A DNA stretch of 64,000 bases from Blastopirellula sp. J2-11 (GTDB lineage: Bacteria > Planctomycetota > Planctomycetia > Pirellulales > Pirellulaceae). Below, piece after piece: positions 34,918 through 43,359 of this stretch; positions within the stretch are counted from its first letter, which is position 1, and every line of letters starts with the position of its first letter. Below the pieces are notes generated by a model. It made no database searches. It had not been told where the DNA came from and saw nothing but the letters and a program-made list of their open reading frames with translations. Where the stretch lies: assembly GCF_024584705.1 (NCBI RefSeq), contig NZ_CP097384.1, positions 3,534,001-3,598,000 of the forward strand. The letters run 5' to 3'. The position numbers were made by a program, and so were the translations under genes.

Positions 34918-35955
34918 ATGTCTCGTCGAGGATTTACGCTAGTCGAACTGTTGGTGGTGATCGCCATCATTGGCGTTTTGATCGCTTTATTGCTGCCCGC
35001 TGTGCAACAAGCACGCGAGGCGGCGCGTCGAATGCAATGCACCAACAAGCTCAAACAGCTTGGTTTGGCGATTCACAACTATCACGATTCGTTTGGAACC
35101 TTACCAGCCGGTGCGATCACCACAGCTACCGCGTCAACTGCGGCCGGCGATCAGGGAAACGCCAGCTGGGGCTGGGGAGCGCTGATACTTCCCTTTCTTG
35201 AACAACAAAACATGGCGGATCGTTTGGGCGTAGGAAAAATTCCGCTTGACGATTACGTGAAAGCTACGGCGTCCACCGGAATCACGTTAGATGACAAATC
35301 TCTGGTCTTGAACGCATTCATTTGTCCCTCGGACGCCGGACCTGTCGTCAACGATTCCTCTAAATTTTCACGCACAGGAGGAAACCCCTTCGATACGACT
35401 CCGGCGAATCTGGCTCCGAAATCAAACTACAACGGCTGCTTTGGTCATAATCGATCACGAGTTTGGGACAACAGTCAATACAAAACCGTCGCGTCCGGCG
35501 CGTTCCGGTATTCCGGCGGCGCCTCGAAAGCAGATGCTCTCGGCCTCAAGGACATCACCGACGGCACCACAAATACGATCCTGTTAGGCGAACGGGCTTA
35601 TACGCTGAAACAAAATATCCACTTTTATCCTGGAACATGGATCGGTTGTCTTGCAGGCAGTCATGAAGATTGCCATGAAGACATCTGGTTTACGCTTCGC
35701 GGTCCGATCAACGGCGCCCAGGGGGGACTTAACTTCACCGCTCCAGATACCGACACGGTCCAACTTTGGTCGCGTCAGGAAGGGCTTTCAAGCGTGCACC
35801 CAGGGGGCGTAAACGTCGCTCTGGCTGACGCATCAGTCCGATTCCTCTCGGAGACGCTGGAATGGAGCTACGGGGGTGATGGCGACAGCACCATTAACAC
35901 CGTCTCGGAGCGCCTCGCCTCGATTAATGATGGACTCCCAATCGGCGATTTCTAA
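34918..35955 (+). CDS. DUF1559 protein with type IV pilin-like N-terminus
   Basis: The product is 345 aa from ATG 34918, with CAGGAG 8 nt upstream; the longer frame to 34777 has no family similarity. [20 protein letters not shown] and [17 protein letters not shown] open the protein. C-terminal blocks are DGTTNTILLGERAY and GLSSVHPGGVNVALADASVR, both canonical. It follows the glycosidase gene by 145 bp, and a lipoprotein of the usual partner type follows by 85 bp. Membership in the same transcript as the glycosidase is likely but not proven. Confidence 0.92.
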   Translation: MSRRGFTLVELLVVIAIIGVLIALLLPAVQQAREAARRMQCTNKLKQLGLAIHNYHDSFGTLPAGAITTATASTAAGDQGNASWGWGALILPFLEQQNMADRLGVGKIPLDDYVKATASTGITLDDKSLVLNAFICPSDAGPVVNDSSKFSRTGGNPFDTTPANLAPKSNYNGCFGHNRSRVWDNSQYKTVASGAFRYSGGASKADALGLKDITDGTTNTILLGERAYTLKQNIHFYPGTWIGCLAGSHEDCHEDIWFTLRGPINGAQGGLNFTAPDTDTVQLWSRQEGLSSVHPGGVNVALADASVRFLSETLEWSYGGDGDSTINTVSERLASINDGLPIGDF

Positions 35956-36040
35956 TTTGTTGCGTTTCCATGAGGGGGCTTTCCTAGTTGAGGAGGCCTT
36001 CTCCGACCACCAGGAGAAAATCTAATCCGAAAGATCGACG

Positions 36041-36445
36041 ATGAAAGAAGTTATTACGAGATGGTTTCTTGTCCTTTTTATTCCCCTTAGTTTTTTAGGG
36101 TGCGGTGCGGCGAAATACGACGTGGTGCCGCTGGAGGGGACGTTGACGTACGAAGGGCAACCGGTTCCCCAGATGATTGTTAGCTTCAAACCGGAAGGCA
36201 AGCGCGCAAGCGAAGCGACAACCGACGAGAATGGCAAGTTCCGTATGCAACACAGTATTGATCAATTTGGAATCGAACCTGGTCCACAAGAGGTGAGCGT
36301 CTATTGGGTCTCACCCTCGGATGATGGCAGTATTCCTGCAACCGAGGTTCAAAAAAAGGTCGTTCAGTACTTTCGCAAGAACCAGCCGATGCAGGTCAAC
36401 ATCGAAGAACCGAACAAAAACTTTGAGTTGAGTCTTCCCCAATAG
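36041..36445 (+). CDS. Small lipoprotein, DUF1559 partner
   Basis: The product is 134 aa with a signal ending in the lipobox LSFLGC (Cys about residue 21). Mature beta-rich start: YDVVPLEGTLTYEGQPVPQM, then IVSFKPEGKRASEATTDENG and KFRM, the carboxypeptidase-regulatory-like pattern shared by the other DUF1559-linked lipoproteins here. The C-terminus is short and acidic. The gene stands 68 bp before the MFS transporter, so it may be the bridge between the DUF1559 and sugar-acid parts of the operon. Confidence 0.75.
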   Translation: MKEVITRWFLVLFIPLSFLGCGAAKYDVVPLEGTLTYEGQPVPQMIVSFKPEGKRASEATTDENGKFRMQHSIDQFGIEPGPQEVSVYWVSPSDDGSIPATEVQKKVVQYFRKNQPMQVNIEEPNKNFELSLPQ

Positions 36446-36513
36446 CACCAGCTCACTTTCTTCACTTTTGACTTTCTACAGTGATGTGAAAGCAGCACTG
36501 AAAGGAAATCTCC

Positions 36514-37809
36514 TTGTATATCCGTCGAACTCATCTCATCGTAGGAGGAACCTTTGCGCTCTCGGTCCTGCTTTACGTCGACCGGATTTGCATCTCCGCG
36601 GCCGCAGGTCAGATCGCTGAGGAACTTCCCTTAACAACCCCGGAGCTGGGTTGGATCATGTCGGCGTTCGCCTTGGGGTATGCATTATTTCAGGCGCCAG
36701 GCGGTTGGATTGCCGATCGCTTGGGGCCTCGACGGGTGCTCACGGCAATCGTCGTCTTTTGGTCGATCTTCACCGGATTGACGGGACTCGTCTTCGGCTT
36801 CATTCCATTGTTGATCACCCGGTTTCTCTTTGGAGCCGGCGAGGCTGGCGCGTTTCCGGGAATGTCACGAGCCATGTTTTCGTGGATACCGATGAAAAAT
36901 CGCGGCATCGTCCAAGGCATTAACTTTTCGGGATCTCGGTTGGGAGCGGCCTTTGCCTTGCCGGTGATTGCGCTGCTGATCGCCTCCTTTGGCTGGCGGA
37001 ACTGTTTTCTGGCGCTCATGGTGGTCGGTTTCATCTGGGCCGCCGTTTGGTATTGGATGTTCCGAGACGATCCCACGGAGCATCCCACAATTGAGCCCTG
37101 GGAACGGGACGAAATTTTGACCACACGACAGGAGCCCGCACAAATCGATCACGACGCTGATCAGGGGCTTACATCCGCCATGCTCAAATCGCGGAACATG
37201 TGGCTGATTTCACTTCAATATTTCTGTTCGAATTTCACGTTCTTCTTTTGTCTGACTTGGCTGTTTCCGCACATGAAGTCAACGTACGAACTAAGCATTA
37301 CCGAGGCTGGTCTCTATTCCGCCGCCCCTTTGATTTGCGGAGCCATCGGGAATTGGACATCTGGATGGCTTGTGGACCGAATCTATCAAAACGGAAATTG
37401 GACCTGGTCGCGAAGAGGGCCCGCGATGCTGGGTTTTGCCTGTGCGGCGGTCGGCTTGCTAGGAGGGGTCTGGGCGAACTCAGCACTAAGCTCGATTCTC
37501 TTTTTTAGTCTGGCGATCTTTGGCGCTGACATGACGCTAGCCCCTTCCTGGTCCTTTTGTATCGACATCGGAAAACGACATGCAGGCGTTGTATCTGGAA
37601 CGATGAACATGGCGGGCAACATCGGTTCATTCATCACCGCTTTGGCTTTTCCGTATCTGGCGGCATGGACCGGATCGAACATTCCCTTCTTCTTCCTCGC
37701 AGCAGCGCTGAACTTGCTTGCCATATTCGCCTGGCTAGGCGTCAATCCGCATCGCGCCTTACAACCGGTCCAAGCCAAAGAGGCCGAGAAGGTTGTGTGC
37801 GTTTCATGA
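36514..37809 (+). CDS. MFS transporter, anion:cation symporter type
   Basis: The product is 431 aa. The start is TTG 36514 with AGGAA about 8 nt before; no ATG fits better. It has 12 predicted helices. The hallmarks after helix 1 (YVDRICISAAAGQIAEELPL), the GYALFQAPGGWIADRLGPRR loop between helices 2 and 3, and AGEAGAFPGMSRAMFSWIPM are those of the ACS group that imports hexuronate, tartrate, galactarate or related acids. The gene overlaps the next one by 4 bp (ATGA). Its position at the head of the acid-sugar enzymes makes it the uptake step; the substrate is inferred to be a sugar acid. Confidence 0.9.
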   Translation: MYIRRTHLIVGGTFALSVLLYVDRICISAAAGQIAEELPLTTPELGWIMSAFALGYALFQAPGGWIADRLGPRRVLTAIVVFWSIFTGLTGLVFGFIPLLITRFLFGAGEAGAFPGMSRAMFSWIPMKNRGIVQGINFSGSRLGAAFALPVIALLIASFGWRNCFLALMVVGFIWAAVWYWMFRDDPTEHPTIEPWERDEILTTRQEPAQIDHDADQGLTSAMLKSRNMWLISLQYFCSNFTFFFCLTWLFPHMKSTYELSITEAGLYSAAPLICGAIGNWTSGWLVDRIYQNGNWTWSRRGPAMLGFACAAVGLLGGVWANSALSSILFFSLAIFGADMTLAPSWSFCIDIGKRHAGVVSGTMNMAGNIGSFITALAFPYLAAWTGSNIPFFFLAAALNLLAIFAWLGVNPHRALQPVQAKEAEKVVCVS

Positions 37810-39512
37810 AAAAACTCCGTGGACTATGCGTTGGCGGCGGTTACTTCGCCAAGTTCCATCTCGACGCCTGGCGGCGCATCGAGAACGTGGAAATTGCTGC
37901 ACTATGCGACATCGATCGACCTCGCGCTGAGGCGCTTGCGTCGGAGTTTGGGATCCAGCAGACTTTCTCTACACTCTCCCAAGCATTGGACGCCGTCGCA
38001 GTCGACTTTGTCGATATCGTTACTCCTCCTAGTTCTCATTTTGATCTCGTTCGCGACGCCGCCGCACGCGGCTTGCCGGTGATCTGCCAGAAACCTCTCG
38101 CCCCCGATCTGGCCACATCCCAGCGGATTATCCGTACGTCGGAAGAAGCGGGAATTCGCTTCATGGTGCACGAAAATTTCCGTTTCCAACCATGGCACCG
38201 CGAGATAAAGTCTTTGCTCCAAGCGGGAGCCATCGGAACACAACTTTTCGGCATTAGTTGCCGCACGCGAATGGGTGATGGTTGGAAAGCGGATGCTTAC
38301 CTGAATCGCCAACCCTATTTCCGCGATATGCCTCGTTTTCTCCTCCAAGAGACTGGCGTTCATTTCATTGACACGTTCCGCTTTCTCGGCGGAGAAATCG
38401 ACGAGGTTTACTGCCGCACACGTCGCTTCAACGACGCGATTCAAGGAGAAGACGCCGCGGTGCTGTCCGTTCGCTTCACCAACGGCGCTCTAGGAAACTG
38501 GGATGCGAATCGCTTCCATGAATCAACGAGTTCTGATCCTCGCTATACATTCGGCGCGTTTCAAATCGAGGGAGACAAAGGCTCGATCTGGCTCAGCGAA
38601 GAAGGGGATATCACGATCGCCCGGTTGGGCGAAGCGCCCGCCGCACATCCTTATGTTCACGAACGCATCGGCTTCGCTGGCGATTGCGTACGGGCGACTC
38701 AAAAGCATTTTGCAGATCGATTGATTTCAGGCGAAGAATTTGAGACCACTAGGCGCGACTACCTGAACAACTTGTATGTTGTGGAGGCCGCTTATCAGTC
38801 TGCGGCGCAAAATCGGCCGATTCGAATCGACGAGGTGAAAAGCTCTGCGAAAACAGGACCGATGATCGATTTGACGCTGCCAATCAACGCGACGATGCCT
38901 GGTGTTGATATCGCCGCATGCAAGTCGATCGCCCAAGACGGCTGGAATGCGACAACCCTTTCGCTCTACTCGCACAGCGGCGCTCACATGGACGCCCCCA
39001 AACATTTTCTCCCGCAAGGCGCATCGATCGACCAGATCCCCTTGGAGGTGATGGTGGGACCGGCCAAGGTCATCAATCTTGCTCCAGTAGCTCCGCGAGA
39101 ACTGTTGACGCTAGAGCGATTTTCTCCCTGGATGCCGCGAATTCAATCTGGGGATCGACTCCTTCTCCGGACCGATTGGCATCGCTTGGCTGGGACCCTC
39201 AGTTATCGGGCTGATCTACCTCGAATCTCAACTGACCTCGCGCGATGGCTCGTCGAAAAGCAAGTTGCGTTGATCGGCGTCGAGCCCCCTTCGGTCGCCG
39301 ATGTCAACAACCTCGTCGAATTGACAGAAGTTCACCAGATTCTGCTGGAAGGAAACGTCGTGATCGTGGAGGGACTTGCGAATTTGGATCAATTGACGCA
39401 AGACGTTGTCGAATTCATTGCGATTCCGCTGCGCGTTGAAGGGGGTGACGGTTGTCCAGTGAGGGCGATCGCGATCGAGTCAAGACACGCTCCACTTGCC
39501 GATGAGATTTGA
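37806..39512 (+). CDS. Fusion of Gfo/Idh/MocA oxidoreductase and cyclase (kynurenine formamidase-like)
   Basis: The product is 568 aa from ATG 37806, coupled to the transporter by ATGA. Residues 1 to about 345 form a Gfo/Idh/MocA oxidoreductase: nucleotide loop LCVGGGYFAKFH, CDIDRPRAEALASEFG, the VICQKPLAPD motif (EKP changed to QKP), then the dimer-interface sheet. From about 353 (MIDLTLPINATMPG) to the end is a complete cyclase-family domain with the metal motif HSGAHMDAPKHF, RTDWHRL and GVEPPSVADVNN. Standalone cyclases start at the equivalent Met; here that codon (38862-38864) is still an ATG. The protein may oxidise a sugar acid to a lactone-like product and then hydrolyse it. That coupling is inference. 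Confidence 0.85.
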   Translation: MKKLRGLCVGGGYFAKFHLDAWRRIENVEIAALCDIDRPRAEALASEFGIQQTFSTLSQALDAVAVDFVDIVTPPSSHFDLVRDAAARGLPVICQKPLAPDLATSQRIIRTSEEAGIRFMVHENFRFQPWHREIKSLLQAGAIGTQLFGISCRTRMGDGWKADAYLNRQPYFRDMPRFLLQETGVHFIDTFRFLGGEIDEVYCRTRRFNDAIQGEDAAVLSVRFTNGALGNWDANRFHESTSSDPRYTFGAFQIEGDKGSIWLSEEGDITIARLGEAPAAHPYVHERIGFAGDCVRATQKHFADRLISGEEFETTRRDYLNNLYVVEAAYQSAAQNRPIRIDEVKSSAKTGPMIDLTLPINATMPGVDIAACKSIAQDGWNATTLSLYSHSGAHMDAPKHFLPQGASIDQIPLEVMVGPAKVINLAPVAPRELLTLERFSPWMPRIQSGDRLLLRTDWHRLAGTLSYRADLPRISTDLARWLVEKQVALIGVEPPSVADVNNLVELTEVHQILLEGNVVIVEGLANLDQLTQDVVEFIAIPLRVEGGDGCPVRAIAIESRHAPLADEI

Positions 39513-40785
39513 ACCTATGCCGCCGTTCTTAGGTTGTATCGCCGATGACGTGACCGGAGCAAGCGACCTTGCCAGCGCATTGACCGTTGGTGGAATGCGT
39601 ACGGAACTGTGGTTCGACACAAGTTGCGCCTGCCGGCCCATGCCTGAAACCGACGCGATTGTGATCGCCCTGAAAACGCGATCGGTTCCTCCTGCTGTTG
39701 CGGTCCGACAAACGCTGGTCGCACTGGACGCGTTGCAATCGAGTAGGGTCAATCGTTTCTACTACAAGTACTGCTCGACGTTTGACTCTACCGAGCAAGG
39801 CAACATCGGTCCGGTTGCCGAAGCTCTCATGGCCGCGCTGCACGCTGACGGAACCTTGTTCTGTCCGGCCACTCCAGAGAACGGCCGAACTGTCTACTGC
39901 GGACATCTGTTCGTCAACGGAAGACTGCTGAACCGTTGCGGGATGGAGCACCATCCCCTCAATCCGATGACGGAATCTGATCTGACGCAGATTCTAAGTC
40001 GGCAGTCGAAACATGCAGTCGGGCTGATCTCCCGCGACATTATCGCAACAGCCCCGTCTGCGATCGCTAACGCGATCGAGTCTCGAATCGAACAAGGTCG
40101 ACCGTTGATCATTGTCGACGCCATCAACGACGGCGACATGGAAACGATCGCCGCTGTCGCGGCCCGCATGCCGTTTGTGACCGGAGGGTCAGGTCTAGGC
40201 GGCAAGTTACCCGGAGCGTACCGGAAAGAGGGATGTCTGACTTCGCTATCCCTGGAACCGGCCATTCCTGTCGCAACCGGTCCCACGTTACTGCTCGCCG
40301 GAAGCTGTTCTCCAGCGACCCAAGCACAAGTTGCGAATTGGTCAGAGTCCGCTCCCTCCCTTTCTTTAGATATCGCCGCCCTCATTCGCGGCGACTTGAG
40401 TTTGACGTCCATTTTGGACTGGGCGCGCACACGTTTGCTGCAAGGATCGGCGCTGATTTCATCGACCTCGTCAGCCTCTGAGGTCCAGTCTCTGCAATCG
40501 AGGTTTGGCGTCGAAAAGACGGCGGCGGCTATCGAAGAAACGATGGGCGCCGTCGCGAGCACCTTTGTCGCGGAAGGGATACGCCGGCTGATCGTCGCTG
40601 GAGGAGAAACCTCGGGCGCCGTCATCCGCGCCCTTGATATTCGCCGATTTCGTATCGGCCCCCAGATCGCCCCAGGCGTCCCCTGGATGGAGACCGTGGA
40701 TGAACCGTATTTAGCGATCGCGCTCAAGTCGGGAAATTTCGGCCAAGACGACTTTTTCCGGACTGCGTTGGAGATGCTTCCATGA
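39502..40785 (+). CDS. otnK: Four-carbon acid-sugar kinase (OtnK/DUF1537 family)
   Basis: The product is 427 aa from ATG 39502 (overlapping the previous stop by 11 bp); an ATG at 39517 and a TTG at 39496 are alternatives. The N-terminal substrate domain starts LGCIADDVTGASDLASALTV and has YYKYCSTFDSTEQGNIGPVA. The C-terminal nucleotide domain has RRLIVAGGETSGAVIRALDI, and GPQIAPGVPWM ends the core. Members phosphorylate 3-oxo-tetronate, L-threonate or related acids at O4 with ATP (EC 2.7.1.217 for OtnK). It precedes the matching aldolase OtnC by a 4-bp overlap, a pairing known from acid-sugar catabolic operons. Which acid is used depends on the dehydrogenase, which here is atypical. Confidence 0.85.
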   Translation: MRFEPMPPFLGCIADDVTGASDLASALTVGGMRTELWFDTSCACRPMPETDAIVIALKTRSVPPAVAVRQTLVALDALQSSRVNRFYYKYCSTFDSTEQGNIGPVAEALMAALHADGTLFCPATPENGRTVYCGHLFVNGRLLNRCGMEHHPLNPMTESDLTQILSRQSKHAVGLISRDIIATAPSAIANAIESRIEQGRPLIIVDAINDGDMETIAAVAARMPFVTGGSGLGGKLPGAYRKEGCLTSLSLEPAIPVATGPTLLLAGSCSPATQAQVANWSESAPSLSLDIAALIRGDLSLTSILDWARTRLLQGSALISSTSSASEVQSLQSRFGVEKTAAAIEETMGAVASTFVAEGIRRLIVAGGETSGAVIRALDIRRFRIGPQIAPGVPWMETVDEPYLAIALKSGNFGQDDFFRTALEMLP

Positions 40786-41414
40786 GCGAACGGGAACTGC
40801 GTGAACAAATTGCGTGCTACGGAAAGTCGCTGTATGAGCGCGGCTACGGAGTTGGAACATCGGGAAACATCAGCGTGCGTCTTCCGGACGGCATGTTGAT
40901 TACTCCTACCAATACTTCGCTAGGTCGGCTTGATCCCGACCGATTGTCCAAAATTAGCTGGTGCGGCGACTTGCTCCAAGGAGACAAGCCTTCCAAAGAA
41001 GCATTTCTGCATCTGGCGATGTACCAGGCCAGAGATAATGACAATGCGGTCGTGCACCTTCACTCTACATACTCCGTCGCCGTATCGTGCCTTCAAGATC
41101 TGAATCCCCAAAACGTCATCCCTCCGATCACGGCCTACTTTGTAATGAAGGTGGGTTGCGTGACTCGGGTCCCCTACTTTCCGCCGGGGGATGAAAAGCT
41201 TGGCGAAATCGTCAGAGACGTCGCCGCCAATTCTCGGGCCCTCTTGCTCGCGAATCATGGCCCGGTTTTCTGCGGATCCAACCTCGATTCGGCGGTTGCC
41301 GGCGCGGAGGAACTAGAAGAAACGGCCAAATTGTTTCTCTTGCTCAAAGACGAGAGGGCCAGCTACCTCATGTCGCAACAATGCCAAGAACTTTTAGAAA
41401 GGTTCTCCTCGTGA
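40782..41414 (+). CDS. otnC: Class II aldolase, OtnC-type 3-oxo-tetronate 4-phosphate decarboxylase
   Basis: The product is 210 aa, ATG coupled to otnK. It is a class II aldolase/adducin domain: GYGVGTSGNISVRLPDGMLI at the N-terminus, zinc ligands in VVHLHSTYSVAVSCL (HxH), the third His in LLANHGPVFCG, and SKEAFLHLAMYQARDN between. OtnC decarboxylates 3-oxo-tetronate 4-phosphate to dihydroxyacetone phosphate. The size and motifs fit that function as well as a fuculose-phosphate aldolase, but direct coupling to a DUF1537 kinase favours OtnC. The stop overlaps the next gene's GTG (GTGA). Confidence 0.85.
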   Translation: MSERELREQIACYGKSLYERGYGVGTSGNISVRLPDGMLITPTNTSLGRLDPDRLSKISWCGDLLQGDKPSKEAFLHLAMYQARDNDNAVVHLHSTYSVAVSCLQDLNPQNVIPPITAYFVMKVGCVTRVPYFPPGDEKLGEIVRDVAANSRALLLANHGPVFCGSNLDSAVAGAEELEETAKLFLLLKDERASYLMSQQCQELLERFSS

Positions 41415-42544
41415 TAGAAAGTTTTGGAGATGTAAAAGCCGCGCGCGCCGGATTGCAACGCAAGTACAAAATTGCACTGTTGCCTGGGGATGGGATCGGT
41501 CCCGAAGTGATGGACGCAACCGTCCAAGTTATTCGACGTCTTTCCGATGCTCTCCCCTATCTGCGGGTCGAATTCGAATACCATGAAGCAGGCGCCGAGC
41601 ATTATCGCAAGTCAGGTGAAGCGCTTCCCGGCGCCGTGCTGGAAGCTTGTATGCGTGCGGACACGGTACTTCTTTCCGCGATCGGTCTCCCGGATGTCCG
41701 CAAAGCGGATGGCACCGAAGTACAACCCGACATGATGATGGGCCTGCGCCGCGCACTCGATCTGTTCGTTGCGGTACGTCCGGTCAAACTATACGCCGGC
41801 GTTCCCACTCCCCTGAAAAGCGACGCCAACATCGACCTGGTAATTCTTCGTGAGAATCTGGAAGGCTTGTTCGCTTCGTTTGGCGGCGGGTGCGTCGTGC
41901 ACGATCAAGTCGCGACCGACACGATTGTGATCACCCGAAATTCTACCCAACGGTTAGCTGATTTCGCGTTTCAACTAGCAAGCCGACGAAACGGACGTCC
42001 CAGCGATGGACGGCGCGTCGTGACCTGCGTCGACAAGGCGAACGTCTTTCGCAGCTTCGCCTTCTTCCGAAAAATTCTAGTCGAAACCTCCGATTCGTAT
42101 CCCGAAATTGGCTTTTCCGCTCAGTATGTGGATGCGATGGCTCTCTATCTCGTCCAGAATCCCGGGGCCTACGATATCCTCGTGATGGAAAACCAGTTCG
42201 GAGATATCCTTTCTGACCTGGGCGCCGCGCTCGTAGGCGGTCTGGGAATGGCCCCATCTGCAGAAATTGGCCCGAAGCACGCGTTGTTCCAGCCCTCGCA
42301 TGGTTCAGCGCCCCATCTGGCCGGTCAAAACATCGCCAACCCAATCGCGACGATCCTTTCCGCCAGCATGATGTTTGATTGGCTTGGAGATAGGAACAAT
42401 GATCCCGACGCCAAGCAGGCGGCGATACTGATCGAAAATGCCGTTATCGACGTGCTGCGAGAAGGCATCGCCAAAACGCCCGATATCGGCGGGACATCGA
42501 GCACCAGTGACGTCGCCGCGGCGATTGCCGATCAAATATCGTAG
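41411..42544 (+). CDS. Isocitrate/isopropylmalate dehydrogenase-family enzyme
   Basis: The product is 377 aa from GTG 41411, preceded by AAAGG and overlapping otnC; an ATG at 41381 lies inside otnC. It has the beta-decarboxylating dehydrogenase core: IALLPGDGIGPEVMDATVQV, ILRENLEGLFASFGG, YVDAMALYLVQNPGAYDILV, MENQFGDILSDLGAALVGGL and GSAPHLAGQNIANPIATILS. These enzymes oxidise 2-hydroxy acids with NAD(P)+ and often decarboxylate (isopropylmalate, tartrate, D-malate). It stands where acid-sugar operons normally carry a LtnD/OtnD-type dehydrogenase, so it may make the 3-oxo acid substrate from a tartrate- or threonate-like compound. The leucine pathway is unlikely because no leuCD genes are near. 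Confidence 0.82.
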   Translation: MIESFGDVKAARAGLQRKYKIALLPGDGIGPEVMDATVQVIRRLSDALPYLRVEFEYHEAGAEHYRKSGEALPGAVLEACMRADTVLLSAIGLPDVRKADGTEVQPDMMMGLRRALDLFVAVRPVKLYAGVPTPLKSDANIDLVILRENLEGLFASFGGGCVVHDQVATDTIVITRNSTQRLADFAFQLASRRNGRPSDGRRVVTCVDKANVFRSFAFFRKILVETSDSYPEIGFSAQYVDAMALYLVQNPGAYDILVMENQFGDILSDLGAALVGGLGMAPSAEIGPKHALFQPSHGSAPHLAGQNIANPIATILSASMMFDWLGDRNNDPDAKQAAILIENAVIDVLREGIAKTPDIGGTSSTSDVAAAIADQIS

Positions 42545-42609
42545 TCGGTGGACGTCACGATCATAAACAGACTCCTTCACTCCACTGAAATTTCAATAGC
42601 CCGGTTCTT

Positions 42610-43308
42610 ATGTGCCGAAATACCCATTCCATAATTCTGATTCTGCTCTTCGTCGGAACTTACTTGCCGATCGGAGACGCAAGTCGAACTCAGGCTGACG
42701 ATCAGAAACCAATTCTTGTCGAACAAGATGGCTTTCTTCTCGCCGAGGCGGAAGAGTTCTCCGAACAATCGATGACGGAAAAGCGTGCGTTTTACGTCAC
42801 GTCCGCGATGCAAACGCCTGACGTCACTCCTGACGGAGACGATCCGCATTGGAAGAACGCGAGTGGTAAGTCCTATTTGGAAGTGTTGCCTGACACTCGA
42901 CGAACGCACGCCGACAAGCTGCTGAAAGCAGAGAATTTCTCCGATCTGCCCGGAAAGCTGGCCGTGCTGAAGTATCAGGTCCAAATCACGAACCCTGGTC
43001 GGTACTATGTTTGGGTTCGGGCTTACTCAACGGGATCGGAAGACAACGGAATCCATGTCGGCTTGGATGGAACATGGCCCCCAAGCGGTCAACGCATGCA
43101 GTGGTGTGACGGCAAAAAAAGCTGGCGATGGGAAAGTAAACAACGCACCGAACAACAACACTGCGGAGAACCTTATAAGATTTACCTCGACATCGAGAAG
43201 TCAGGGGCGCACACGATCGAATTCTCGATGCGCGAAGATGGATTTGAATTCGATCAATGGCTTCTAACCACCGATCGAGAATTCATTCCCGAAGAACGTC
43301 GGAAGTAG
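42610..43308 (+). CDS. Secreted carbohydrate-binding-like protein
   Basis: The product is 232 aa with a signal peptide (SIILILLFVGTYLPIGDAS). The mature part has a beta-sandwich look: LVEQDGFLLAEAEEFSEQS, WKNASGKSYLEVLPDTRRTH, KLAVLKYQVQITNPGRYYVW, VRAYSTGSEDNGIHVGLDGT and HTIEFSMREDGFEFDQWLL. The GRYY-WVRAYSTG--DNGIHVGLDGTWP pattern recalls GH115 C-terminal or CBM35-type modules that bind acidic sugars. No catalytic residues are seen. It lies 65 bp after the dehydrogenase gene and may be the last gene of the operon, serving to retain acidic polysaccharide at the surface. Confidence 0.65.
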   Translation: MCRNTHSIILILLFVGTYLPIGDASRTQADDQKPILVEQDGFLLAEAEEFSEQSMTEKRAFYVTSAMQTPDVTPDGDDPHWKNASGKSYLEVLPDTRRTHADKLLKAENFSDLPGKLAVLKYQVQITNPGRYYVWVRAYSTGSEDNGIHVGLDGTWPPSGQRMQWCDGKKSWRWESKQRTEQQHCGEPYKIYLDIEKSGAHTIEFSMREDGFEFDQWLLTTDREFIPEERRK

Positions 43309-43359
43309 AATCCTCTCTTTCTTCATGCATTTCAGGCGAATCTTTTCACGAGGCTTGTC

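Noticed and set aside
37557-37805. N-terminal extension of the Gfo/Idh/MocA-cyclase frame into the MFS gene
   Set aside because: It is out of frame with the transporter and lacks similarity; ATG 37806 overlaps the MFS stop and starts the nucleotide-binding fold.
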